This document shows positions 1 to 6,976 of a stretch of 10,235 bases of DNA, in pieces. The translations under genes were made by a program, and so were the position numbers. The notes under the pieces were generated by a model, which was not told the origin of the DNA, did not search any database, and worked only from the letters and a program-made list of their open reading frames with translations. Source of the DNA: Acidobacteriota bacterium (GTDB taxonomy: Bacteria; Acidobacteriota; Vicinamibacteria; Vicinamibacterales; UBA8438); NCBI GenBank assembly GCA_005778315.1, contig SXOW01000491.1, positions 1 through 10,235 of the forward strand, written 5' to 3'. Position 1 is the stretch's first letter. The number at the start of each line of letters is the position of its first letter.

Positions 1-12
1 AGAAAGGACGAC

Positions 13-501
13 ATGAAGAAGCCTGGACGAAGAGACTTCGTGACGATGGGTGCAGGTTCGCTGATGGCTATGACCATGAGGCCCGGCCGCGCGGGGGTGG
101 CGGCGCAGGAGGGTCCCCCGGCGTTGCCGCACGACCTGGTGTCGGAGTTCGTGCGGGTGGCGCATGGGGACCTCGACCGGACGACACGGATGCTCAACGA
201 GCAACCCTCGCTGCTGAACGCGACCTGGGACTGGGGCGCCGGCGACTTTGAGACAGCGCTGGGAGCGGCATCCCACATGGGCAATCGCGACATCACTGCG
301 CTGCTTCTGGGCCGCGGCGCTCGGCTCGACATCTTCTGCGCCGCGATGATGGGGATGCTCGATGTCGTTCGACCGGTGGTCGATGCCTATCCGGGAGCTG
401 TCGACTGGCTGGGTCCGCACGGCATTTCCTTGTTGCGGCACGCGCTGGCTGGCGAGGCGGTCGCCGTCGCTGATTTTCTCAGGTCGAGTGGCGCCGCCTA
501 G
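13..501 (+). CDS. Exported ankyrin-repeat protein with Tat-type signal
   Basis: This 162-residue protein has an N-terminal RRDFV (residues 6-10), followed by a mildly hydrophobic stretch and a possible cleavage site near residue 31 (VAA-QEG). That pattern fits a twin-arginine signal, so export in folded form is likely. The mature part (about 40-162) reads as degenerate ankyrin helices: an AHGDLDRTTRML helix pair, then ETALGAASHMGNRDITALLLGRGA, then a DVVRPVVDAYP unit, ending in HGISLLRHALAG and DFLRSSGAA. This order matches a family of single-domain bacterial ankyrin proteins of about 130-160 residues; ankyrin repeats generally bind proteins, and no partner is evident here. The start is supported by a purine-rich AGAAAGGA four bases upstream. 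The promoter, if any, lies left of the window. The small membrane protein gene follows after 33 bases in the same frame. The ankyrin call is firm; the Tat route is inferred from the motif. Confidence 0.82.
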   Translation: MKKPGRRDFVTMGAGSLMAMTMRPGRAGVAAQEGPPALPHDLVSEFVRVAHGDLDRTTRMLNEQPSLLNATWDWGAGDFETALGAASHMGNRDITALLLGRGARLDIFCAAMMGMLDVVRPVVDAYPGAVDWLGPHGISLLRHALAGEAVAVADFLRSSGAA

Positions 502-534
502 CCGCGGACGCGTGGCTACCGCTGCAGAACAACC

Positions 535-726
535 ATGCGCATCACGGACATCCTGGGCGCGCTCAACGTGGCGATCACCGCGTCGATCGTCGTGTCCCTG
601 GTGCTGCGCTGGTTCGGATTCCGGCCAGGGGCCGTCATCGCCTACTCGAGTTTCGTGGGCGGTCTCATCGCGGTGGCGTGTGGCGCCATCATCTTCGTCG
701 CCCGCACGTCCCGGCAGCGTCGGTGA
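535..726 (+). CDS. Small two-helix membrane protein, function unknown
   Basis: This 63-residue protein is almost entirely two hydrophobic helices, about residues 6-25 (ending VVSLVLRW) and 34-56 (AVIAYSSF through AIIFVA). A short positively charged tail, RTSRQRR, suggests a cytoplasmic C-terminus. I do not recognise a family. It is probably a real gene because third codon positions are strongly G/C, as in the neighbouring genes, and the hydrophobicity pattern is coherent. Only one ATG is available in frame after the upstream stop, and no convincing Shine-Dalgarno precedes it, so expression may depend on the ankyrin gene 33 bases upstream. It could be a subunit or anchor of something encoded left of the window; that is a guess. 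Confidence 0.6.
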   Translation: MRITDILGALNVAITASIVVSLVLRWFGFRPGAVIAYSSFVGGLIAVACGAIIFVARTSRQRR

Positions 727-797
727 TCGGTGGAGCTCGGCCAGGGCGCGGGCGTAGAATACCGCTGGTCTCCATGCTCGACATATCGTGCCGCGCT

Positions 798-814
798 GCC
801 CCTGATAGTGGGGC
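798..814 (+). other. Possible 5' leader hairpin upstream of the esterase
   Basis: GCCCC (798-802) and GGGGC (810-814) can pair across a 7-base loop (TGATAGT). Two further pairs are possible if T797 bulges. The stem lies just upstream of the esterase ribosome binding site (AAGGA, 821-825). It has no U-tract, so it is not an intrinsic terminator. It could shape the leader or be chance in GC-rich DNA. Confidence 0.2.
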
Positions 815-832
815 GCTCAGAAGGAAGCAGTC

Positions 833-2377
833 ATGAGAAATCTCTCCAGAGTCTTGCTGGCGGCGGCGATCGTGTCGGTGGCGAACCCGAGCCTGGCGGT
901 CGACGAACCGGTGGAGCTGACCTACGGCCAGGTTGCCGGCGTGGATCTGGAGCACGGTGTCACCGTGTATCGCGGCATTCCATTCGCCGCGCCCCCGGTC
1001 GGCGACCTGCGCTGGAAGGCGCCGCAGCCGCCGATTCCCTGGCACGGCGTCAAGAGGGCGGACACGTTAGGGCCCGCCTGCATGCAGCGGCGCGCGGCGC
1101 TCATGAGCGAGGACTGCCTGTATCTGAATGTGTGGACCAAGGCCGACTCCGCCGACGCGAGCCTGCCGGTCATGGTCTGGATCCATGGCGGCGGGTGGAC
1201 CTCTGGCGCGAGCAGCAACGACATCTACGATGGGTTCGGGTTCGCCGACAAGAACGTGGTGCTGGTGTCGGTCAACTACCGCATGAGTGCGTTCGGATTT
1301 CTGGCGCACCCCGCGCTGTCGGCCGAATCGGCGAGAGGTGTGTCCGGCAACTACGGCATCCTCGACCACATCGCGGCGCTCGAGTGGGTGCGCGACAACG
1401 TCGCCGGTTTCGGCGGCGATCCCGGGAACGTCACCATCTTCGGGGAATCGGCGGGCGGGGCCAGCATCTATGCGCTGCTGGCCACGCCCCTGGCCAAGGG
1501 GCTGTTCCATCGCGCCATCTCCGAAAGCACATGGATTACACCGGCCAACGTGACGCATCTGACCCGGGCCAACGGGTTTTCCGACAGCGCGGAAGAACGC
1601 GGCCGGCAGGCGGTCGCCGGCAAGCTGGAGGCGCTCGGTGTGGCGACGGGTGGCGACCTCCTGGCGACGATGCGGGCAATGTCGGCGGACGATGTGCTGG
1701 ACATGCCGTTCGGCGTGTCGCTGGCCGAGGACGGGTGGGTCCTGCCGACATCACCGGCGGAGATCTTCGGCGAAGGGTCACACAATGTCGTCCCGTTGCT
1801 GGCCGGCGTCAACGACGGGGAAGGGCTGATGTTCGTCCAGCCCCAGCGCGCGTTCACGACCCTGGAGGACCAGAAGACGGCGCGGCTGGCCGAGTGGGGT
1901 GAGCCTGGTCGCGGGCTTGCTGACCACTATCTCGCCGGGACACCGGACGCGCTCTACGCCAGCGAGGTCGACTACAACACCGACCTGTGGTTCGCACGGC
2001 CGAATCGGGAGATTCTCAATGCCATGTCCCGAACGCCGGCCGGCACGTTCATGTATCTGTTCACCCGGAATCTGCGCGACCCGGGCGAACGCGCGCCACA
2101 CGCCATGGAGTTGCGCTACGTGTTCCAGACGCTGCCTGACGACGCATCCGAGACGGATCGTCGCCTGTCGGACCTGATCAGCGACTACTGGGTGGCGTTC
2201 GCCTCCTCCGGAGATCCCAACGGAAACGGACTGCCCGCATGGCCAGCCTATGATCCGGACCGGCAGACGTATCAGGTCCTCGGGGCGGAGGTGACACAAG
2301 GAACGGCGTTCCGTCGAGCGGAACTCGACGCGATGGACCGGTATTTCGGCGCGACCTGGGCCCGCGCGAAGCGCTGA
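833..2377 (+). CDS. Exported type-B carboxylesterase
   Basis: This is a 514-residue alpha/beta hydrolase of the type-B carboxylesterase/cholinesterase family, which hydrolyses carboxylic esters. Length is normal for exported bacterial members. An N-terminal signal peptide covers about residues 1-22 (MRNLSRVLLAAAIVSVA, cut near SLA-VDE). All hallmarks are present: YRGIPFAAPPVG (46-57), EDCLYLNV (93-100) whose Cys95 probably pairs with Cys83, the oxyanion-hole HGGG (118-121), and the nucleophile elbow GESAGG with Ser206. The acid is Glu330 in GVNDGEG and the base is His423 in APHAMELRYVF. So the triad Ser-Glu-His is intact and the enzyme should be active, probably in the periplasm. AAGGA at 821-825, seven bases before the ATG, supports the start. 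The natural substrate cannot be read from sequence. Downstream, 13 bases away, sits the tail of a deleted permease on the opposite strand, so the gene may now be read through into the hydrolase remnant. Confidence 0.95.
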   Translation: MRNLSRVLLAAAIVSVANPSLAVDEPVELTYGQVAGVDLEHGVTVYRGIPFAAPPVGDLRWKAPQPPIPWHGVKRADTLGPACMQRRAALMSEDCLYLNVWTKADSADASLPVMVWIHGGGWTSGASSNDIYDGFGFADKNVVLVSVNYRMSAFGFLAHPALSAESARGVSGNYGILDHIAALEWVRDNVAGFGGDPGNVTIFGESAGGASIYALLATPLAKGLFHRAISESTWITPANVTHLTRANGFSDSAEERGRQAVAGKLEALGVATGGDLLATMRAMSADDVLDMPFGVSLAEDGWVLPTSPAEIFGEGSHNVVPLLAGVNDGEGLMFVQPQRAFTTLEDQKTARLAEWGEPGRGLADHYLAGTPDALYASEVDYNTDLWFARPNREILNAMSRTPAGTFMYLFTRNLRDPGERAPHAMELRYVFQTLPDDASETDRRLSDLISDYWVAFASSGDPNGNGLPAWPAYDPDRQTYQVLGAEVTQGTAFRRAELDAMDRYFGATWARAKR

Positions 2378-2390
2378 GTGCGGCGCGCCG

Positions 2391-2459
2391 TCACACGCGC
2401 AGCGCCTTCGCCGGGTCCAGCGCGGTGGCGCGCCGGGCCGGCAGGTAGCTCGCCAGCGA
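2391..2459 (-). pseudogene. C-terminal stub of an ADOP/MacB-type permease
   Basis: Read on the minus strand, these 69 bases encode 22 residues and a stop, containing LASYLPARRATALDP and ending KALRV. This is the typical C-terminus of an FtsX/ADOP permease: the end of the last membrane helix, then the PARRA-x-x-x-DP-x-x-ALR tail. The intact permease in this window ends the same way (LASWLPARRGLAIDP, then VSALRYD). Nothing upstream on the minus strand continues the family: at about 2460 the sequence switches to a metallo-beta-lactamase-fold gene on the plus strand. So all but the tail of a gene of perhaps 800 codons is gone. The stub differs from the intact copy at many bases and in its last residues, so it is not a recent duplicate of it. 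It shows no sign of expression or function. Confidence 0.75.
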
Positions 2460-2462
2460 CGG

Positions 2463-3005
2463 CTCACCGACAAGCCGATCACCACCATCATCAACACGCA
2501 CGTCCACTACGACCACAGCGGCGCGAATACCGAATTCCCTGACACAGTCCACTTCGTGGCGCACGAGAACATCAGACGCCACTGGGCGCGCACGGACTGC
2601 CAGCCGATACCGACCAACTGCGACGATTTCCAGGGTGCGAACGCCAGGTATCTCCCGGCCACCACGGTCTCGGACCGCCTCACGCTGTTTGCCGGCACCC
2701 CCGACCAGATCGACCGGGGCAGCGCGCTCGAGTTCGGCCGCACGCTGGAGAAGGCGATCAACGGCATTCCCGACGTCGACACGATCATCGCCGGGCACTG
2801 GAACACCCCGTTGCAGTGGAGCGATTTCGTGGAGTACCGCGCCTTCTACACGGACCTGGTCGACCAGGCCCGCCGCGGGATCGACGCGGGCCGCAGCGCC
2901 GACGAGGTCATCGCCGCCTACGTGACGCCGGACCGATACCAGGGGTATATGGTCTCTCCCCAGTATGTGCAGACCATCGTGCGCTACATCTACGCCGGGA
3001 CGTAG
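2463..3005 (+). pseudogene. Truncated metallo-beta-lactamase-fold hydrolase remnant
   Basis: Translation from 2463 gives about 180 residues of an MBL-fold metallohydrolase. The first metal motif HVHYDH (2499-2516) is preceded by the usual strand PITTIINT. A VAHEN segment follows, then SALEFGRTLEKAI and IPDVDTIIAGHW with the last metal-ligand His at 2796-2798, and an intact-looking C-terminus. No ATG, GTG or TTG start precedes the HxHxDH motif in this frame after the esterase stop: the frame runs straight back into the permease stub. The first ATG (2556) lies after the motif and would give a protein without it. The middle also appears deleted: RLTLFAG (about 2678-2696) runs directly into TPDQIDRGSALEFG, where family members have a GHTDGD-type segment carrying another metal His, and a TGDLF strand carrying the bridging Asp. 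A catalytically active product is therefore unlikely. A divergent, repurposed short protein is the alternative. Confidence 0.78.
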
Positions 3006-3071
3006 AGCGCGGGTCTTCACGCGTCGGCGTTCGTCACCTGTCAGTCGTCACTCGGCAAGAGGAACCACATC

Positions 3072-3857
3072 ATGAAACGACATCTGGGTCTCGGGATCTC
3101 CGTTCTGGCGTTCGTCGCGGTGGCGGGTATGGCGGTCGGTGACGCGGCGGTACGGATCACCGGCTACCACAACATCCACATCGGGGCCGTCGATCCGGAG
3201 GCGGCCGTCGCCTGGTATGTCGAACACCTGGGCGCGGTGAAGACCCCGACTCCGGCCACCCACGTCATGATCGGCGACACGCTCATCGCCTTCCAGAAAG
3301 CGGACACGGTCCAACCGAGTGTCGGCAGTGTCATCGACCACTGGGGGCTGTCGGTGGCCGACCTCGACGCGACGATGTCGGCGCTCGAAGGCTCCGGGGC
3401 GACCGTGATCTCGCCGGTGCGGGACGTGCCGGGGTTGTTCAAGCTGGCCTTCATCGAGGATCCGTTCGGTGTCAAGATCGAACTGGTCCAGGACTCGGAG
3501 TGGCCCGGCTTCCACCACGTCCATCTGCGGGTCCCGGACCCGGCCGCGACCCTGACCTGGTACGAGACGATGCTCGGGGGCGCGCGGGAGATGCTGAAGG
3601 GGCGCATCGACGGGCTGCGCTACGACGGCGTCTGGCTGTTGGCCGCCGACAGTGGTGGCGAGACCCTGGCGCCGAGCGGGGAGCGGGCGATCCGCAACAT
3701 CGCCTGGGGCATCGCCGACATGAACGAAGCCGACGCCGCGTTCAAGGCGGCCGGCGCCCCCACGCTGGTCGAGCCGTTCACGGTCAACGAGGTGGTCAAG
3801 GTCGCCTTCTACCAGGACCCGAACGGGGTCAGCGTCGAACTGTTGCAGTTGCCATGA
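3072..3857 (+). CDS. Exported two-domain VOC (glyoxalase-fold) protein
   Basis: This 261-residue protein begins with a likely signal peptide (MKRH, then a hydrophobic core LGLGISVLAFVAVAGMAVG, residues 5-23). Two vicinal-oxygen-chelate domains follow, about 29-140 and 147-260. Domain 1 shows YHNIHIG (32-38), a WYVEHLG helix, DHWGLSV (89-95) and EDPFGVKIELVQ with Glu137. Domain 2 shows FHHVHLRV (147-154), WYETMLGG, IAWGIAD and QDPNGVSVELLQ with Glu257. In domain 1, His36, His90 and Glu137 sit where metal ligands usually are. Domain 2 keeps His151 and Glu257 but has tryptophan where the middle His would be. VOC proteins include glyoxalases, ring-cleavage dioxygenases and antibiotic-binding proteins; the substrate here is unknown. 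AGAGGAA at 3058-3064 is a good ribosome binding site. The promoter of the PadR gene lies across the 3' end of this gene. Confidence 0.85.
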   Translation: MKRHLGLGISVLAFVAVAGMAVGDAAVRITGYHNIHIGAVDPEAAVAWYVEHLGAVKTPTPATHVMIGDTLIAFQKADTVQPSVGSVIDHWGLSVADLDATMSALEGSGATVISPVRDVPGLFKLAFIEDPFGVKIELVQDSEWPGFHHVHLRVPDPAATLTWYETMLGGAREMLKGRIDGLRYDGVWLLAADSGGETLAPSGERAIRNIAWGIADMNEADAAFKAAGAPTLVEPFTVNEVVKVAFYQDPNGVSVELLQLP

Positions 3858-3871
3858 ACTCCTGGTATGCT
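3843..3871 (+). promoter_or_regulatory. Sigma70-type promoter for padR-ADOP
   Basis: TTGCAG (3843-3848) and TATGCT (3866-3871) are separated by 17 bases, and TGG directly before the -10 gives an extended -10 (TGnTATGCT). Transcription would start near 3878, about 33 bases before the PadR start codon. The -35 lies inside the last codons of the VOC gene. This is the best promoter match I see in the window; it has not been scored with a matrix. Confidence 0.55.
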
Positions 3872-3873
3872 CC

Positions 3874-3902
3874 ACTCACATGATGAGTAGTAACATGATG
3901 AG
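3874..3902 (+). promoter_or_regulatory. Probable PadR autoregulatory operator
   Basis: A perfect 10-bp direct repeat, ACATGATGAG, occurs at 3878-3887 and 3893-3902, so the copies are 15 bp apart. The first copy overlaps an inverted repeat ACTCA-N5-TGAGT (3874-3888). The array lies from the predicted transcription start down into the ribosome binding site (AGGGGAG, 3901-3907). PadR proteins are dimeric winged-helix repressors that commonly bind their own promoter at dyad sites. A protein bound here would block initiation or early elongation, which makes autoregulation likely. The assignment to PadR is inference from position and symmetry. Confidence 0.45.
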
Positions 3903-3910
3903 GGGAGCGC

Positions 3911-4243
3911 ATGGCGGTTGACTCGCTCGCATTGGTGCAGGGCACCGTGAACGTCCTGATTCTCAAGGCACTCACGCAGGGCCCCATGCACGGCTATGGG
4001 ATCTCCAAGTGGATCCACGACGAATCCACGGGTGCGCTGGCGGTGGAGGACGCGGCCCTCTACCAGGCGTTGCACCGTCTGGAGCGGAAGGGCCTGATCG
4101 AGTCCGAGTGGGGCGTCTCCGACGCGAATCGGAAGGCAAAGTTTTACACCCTTACGCGTGAAGGGCGGAAGTACCTCCAGGCCGAAGTCGCCGCCCTGCG
4201 CCGTTACATGGACGCGCTCTTCAAGATCCTGCAGCCTGCATGA
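3911..4243 (+). CDS. PadR-family transcriptional regulator
   Basis: This 110-residue winged-helix regulator shows the PadR signature order: LVQGTVNVLILKAL (8-21), GPMHGYGISKWI (24-35), the recognition region with ALYQALHRLERKGLIESEW (49-67), then the wing RKAKFYTLTREGRKYL (74-89) and a short C-terminal dimerisation helix. The size is that of the compact PadR subfamily, which typically represses promoters of adjacent transporter or membrane genes. The stop overlaps the start of the permease gene (ATGA, 4240-4243), so the two are translationally coupled. Pairing of a small PadR with an ADOP permease is a familiar arrangement in Acidobacteriota. AGGGGAG three bases before the ATG supports the start. 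The inducing signal is unknown. The family call is firm; regulation of its own operon is inferred from the repeats just upstream. Confidence 0.93.
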   Translation: MAVDSLALVQGTVNVLILKALTQGPMHGYGISKWIHDESTGALAVEDAALYQALHRLERKGLIESEWGVSDANRKAKFYTLTREGRKYLQAEVAALRRYMDALFKILQPA

Positions 4244-6906
4244 ACGACTCCGAACGGCTTCACCGGCGCCGCCAATTTCGATTTCCCTGGCGCTCGCGGC
4301 GCCAGGTGGCCGAGGAACTGGAGGCCGAACTGGCCTTCCACATCGACGCCAGCGCCGCCGACCTGGTGGCGAAGGGATGGAGTGACGCCGCCGCGCGCTC
4401 CGAGGCAGTCCGGCGGTTCGGCGACATGGACTATACCGGCGCCTACTGTCGCCGGGAGGACGCGCGGCGCGAACAAGAGAAACGGCGTACGACCATGCTT
4501 GATGAACTCTGGCAGGACCTGACCTTTGCGTTCCGATCGATGCGCTCGTCGCGGGGCTTCACCACGGCCGCCCTCCTCACGCTCGCGCTCGGCATCGGCG
4601 CCAACACGGCGGTCTTCAGCGTTGTCCACGGCGTGCTGCTCGATCCGTTGCCCTTTCATGACGCCGGGCAGCTCGTGCGCGTGTTTCATGCGCAGCCTTC
4701 GAGCGGCAACCTGCGCGGCGCCGTGTCCGAGCCCGATTTCCTGGACTGGCGCGAGTCCAGCCGCACGGCCGCTTCGATGGGCGCTTACTTTTTCGCGGAC
4801 GGCCTGAGCGGCGTGGACCTGACCGGCGCAGGCGATCCCGAGCGGCTGTCGGCCGCGCTCGTCACCGACGGCTTCTTCCAGACGCTCGGCACGGCGGCCA
4901 TCCTGGGCCGCACGCTCGCCACCGAGGAGCACCTCGAGGGGCGCAACCGCGTCGTCGTGCTGAGCCACGGGTTCTGGACCCGACGCTTCGCCGCCGACCC
5001 GTCGATCGTCGGCCGGACGATCCGGCTCGACGGTGATCCGTTCGAGGTTGCCGGGGTGATGCCGCCGGGGTTCACGTATCCGGCGACGCAGGCGATCGAC
5101 GTCTGGATTCCTCTGTCCAACCTCGGCCCGGAGGCGATCCCCCGCGGCCGGGACGTGCATTTTCTCTCGGTCGTCGCGCGCCTGGGGCCAGGTGTCACGG
5201 CGGCACAGTTGCATGACGAGGTCGGTGGCCTCGCGGCGAGGCTCTCCCGCCAGTTCGTGGAGAACGCGGGGTGGGACGGCGTGACGGTGGTTGGGCTGCG
5301 CGACACCATCGTCGGCGACGTGCGCCGGCCCCTCTTCGTCCTCAGTGTCGCCGTGGCCTTGCTGCTTGTCATCGCCGGCGTCAACGTCGCCAGTCTTCTG
5401 CTGGCGCGGGCGTCCGGGCGGCAGCGCGAGCTCGCCGTTCGCGCCGCGCTTGGCGCGGGACGCGGCCGCATCGCCCGACAGCTGCTGACCGAGAGTCTCA
5501 CGCTCGCCGCCATCGGGGGTGCGCTTGGCGTCGCGCTGGGCCAGCTTGGCGTGCGCGCGCTCCTGGCGTCCGGCAGTGACATCCTCCCCTGGGCCGCGGA
5601 CATCCGTCTGGATGGCTTCGTGTTGACGGTCGCGCTCGTCACCTCGCTGGCCGTCGGTCTGGTTTTCGGCCTGGTGCCGACGATGAGGGCCACGCGGGAT
5701 CTCGATCCCACCCTCAGGGCAGGCGCGCGTGGGTCTGTCGGCAGCGGGCAGCGTGTCCGCAGCGCGCTGGTTGTCTGCGAGGTCGCGCTCGCCGTCATGC
5801 TGGTGATCGGCGCGGGCCTCGTTACCAAGAGCTTCGCCCGGCTCTCGGCCGTGGACCTCGGGTTCCGCTCACAGAATGCGTTGGTAGCCACCTTCAGCGT
5901 CGGGTCGAGCCACCAGGGCGAGGAGCGGCTGACGTACGTCGAATCGGTCCTCGAAGCCGTGCGCGCGCTACCGGGCGTGCAGGCGGCGGGCTCGATTCGC
6001 GACTTGCCCCTGCTCGGCAACGGCGAGGTCAACCGGCCCACCGTGCCGGGCCGATCGGACGCGCTTGGCGAACCGCCCGCGGTGCAGGTCCACCACGTGA
6101 GCACCGATTTCTTTCAGGCCATTGGCACGCCCCTGAAGTCGGGTCGATCGTTCAGTCTGATGGATCGGGACGGCACACCCTCGGTGACGGTGGTCAACGA
6201 GGAGGCCGCCCGGCGCTTGTGGCCGGGTCAGGATGCGGTGGGCAAGACCGTGCTGCTGGGATCCACCGAAGTCCGCGTCGTGGGCGTGGTGGGCGACATC
6301 CGCCAGCGCGGCGTCGCCGAGCCGGTGGATCCGGCCATGTATCTGCACCTGCACCAGAACTTCCGCAACCGCATCAGTCTGGTCGTGCGGGTGACCGGCG
6401 ACGCGTCGTCGTACGCGGGGCTCGTGCGCCAGGCCATCTGGTCGAAGGATCCGCATCAGACGATTACCAGCGTGACGATGCTGGACGACGTGCTTGGCCG
6501 CGTGACCGCGCGACCGCGGCTGCTCGCGTGGCTGCTCAGCGTGTTCGGGGCCGTTGGCCTCACGCTCGGAGTGCTCGGCATCTTTGGTGTGCAGGCGTAC
6601 GCCGTCAATCAGCGTCGACAGGAGATCGGCGTGCGTGTCGCGCTCGGCGCGCCGTTACGATCGGTGGTCCTGCTCATCGTCGGCCGCGGGATGCTGCTGG
6701 CGGGTGCCGGGCTGGTGCTCGGCCTCGGCGGAGCGGCCCTGCTGGCGGGATCCCTGCGGGCCGTGCTGTTCGGAATCGAGCCGCTGGACGCCTGGACGTT
6801 CGCGCAGGTGTCCGGGGCGCTGCTGGGGGCCGCGCTGCTGGCGAGCTGGCTCCCGGCCCGCCGCGGGCTCGCGATCGATCCGGTCTCGGCGCTGCGATAC
6901 GACTAG
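4240..6906 (+). CDS. ADOP-family duplicated FtsX/MacB permease
   Basis: This 888-residue inner-membrane protein has the full ADOP architecture. The N-terminal cytoplasmic region is about 1-85, with EELEAELAFHID and AVRRFGDMD. The first membrane helix is near 107-130 (ALGIGANTAVFSVV), followed by a MacB-like periplasmic domain (about 132-345) and a three-helix FtsX domain (365-487). The plan then repeats: helix 507-530, periplasmic domain about 540-750, and FtsX domain 762-878. The signatures RQRELAVRAALGA (395-407) and RRQEIGVRVALGA (792-804) after the first helix of each FtsX half are clearly duplicated. There is no ATPase domain, and no ABC ATPase gene sits beside it, hence 'orphan'. MacB/FtsX relatives convert cytoplasmic ATP hydrolysis into periplasmic movement, for example lipoprotein release, efflux or peptidoglycan hydrolase control; ADOP function is not established. 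The gene is complete and overlaps PadR by four bases, so it should be under the same promoter. Confidence 0.95.
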   Translation: MNDSERLHRRRQFRFPWRSRRQVAEELEAELAFHIDASAADLVAKGWSDAAARSEAVRRFGDMDYTGAYCRREDARREQEKRRTTMLDELWQDLTFAFRSMRSSRGFTTAALLTLALGIGANTAVFSVVHGVLLDPLPFHDAGQLVRVFHAQPSSGNLRGAVSEPDFLDWRESSRTAASMGAYFFADGLSGVDLTGAGDPERLSAALVTDGFFQTLGTAAILGRTLATEEHLEGRNRVVVLSHGFWTRRFAADPSIVGRTIRLDGDPFEVAGVMPPGFTYPATQAIDVWIPLSNLGPEAIPRGRDVHFLSVVARLGPGVTAAQLHDEVGGLAARLSRQFVENAGWDGVTVVGLRDTIVGDVRRPLFVLSVAVALLLVIAGVNVASLLLARASGRQRELAVRAALGAGRGRIARQLLTESLTLAAIGGALGVALGQLGVRALLASGSDILPWAADIRLDGFVLTVALVTSLAVGLVFGLVPTMRATRDLDPTLRAGARGSVGSGQRVRSALVVCEVALAVMLVIGAGLVTKSFARLSAVDLGFRSQNALVATFSVGSSHQGEERLTYVESVLEAVRALPGVQAAGSIRDLPLLGNGEVNRPTVPGRSDALGEPPAVQVHHVSTDFFQAIGTPLKSGRSFSLMDRDGTPSVTVVNEEAARRLWPGQDAVGKTVLLGSTEVRVVGVVGDIRQRGVAEPVDPAMYLHLHQNFRNRISLVVRVTGDASSYAGLVRQAIWSKDPHQTITSVTMLDDVLGRVTARPRLLAWLLSVFGAVGLTLGVLGIFGVQAYAVNQRRQEIGVRVALGAPLRSVVLLIVGRGMLLAGAGLVLGLGGAALLAGSLRAVLFGIEPLDAWTFAQVSGALLGAALLASWLPARRGLAIDPVSALRYD

Positions 6907-6976
6907 CGGCTGCTCAGGGCGTCAGCGGGGCCCGGAGGTCGCGTCGAACGGGGCGCCTTGGCACGCCGACAGGCGC

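Noticed and set aside
730..1902. A 390-codon plus-strand open frame overlapping the esterase
   Set aside because: Its translation is a low-complexity Arg/Gly-rich shadow. The esterase frame has a signal peptide and complete active-site motifs.
2556..3005. ATG at 2556 as the start of a normal 149-residue hydrolase
   Set aside because: This start lies after the HxHxDH metal motif, whose codons continue upstream in the same frame without any start. So the ATG is internal to a truncated gene.
2391..3020. A 209-codon minus-strand open frame ending in the permease tail
   Set aside because: Only its last 22 codons match a protein family; the rest is antisense to the hydrolase remnant. It is open by GC-rich chance and is a by-product of the deletion junction.
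4785..6104. A 439-codon minus-strand open frame inside the permease gene
   Set aside because: It is rich in Arg, Ser, Thr and Pro with no family features, as expected opposite a GC-rich coding strand. The plus-strand ADOP permease is unambiguous.
6953..6976. Hairpin GCGCCT/AGGCGC between the convergent permease and helical-protein genes as a terminator
   Set aside because: The stem is only 6 bp with a 12-base loop and there is no T-run on either strand, so an intrinsic terminator cannot be supported.
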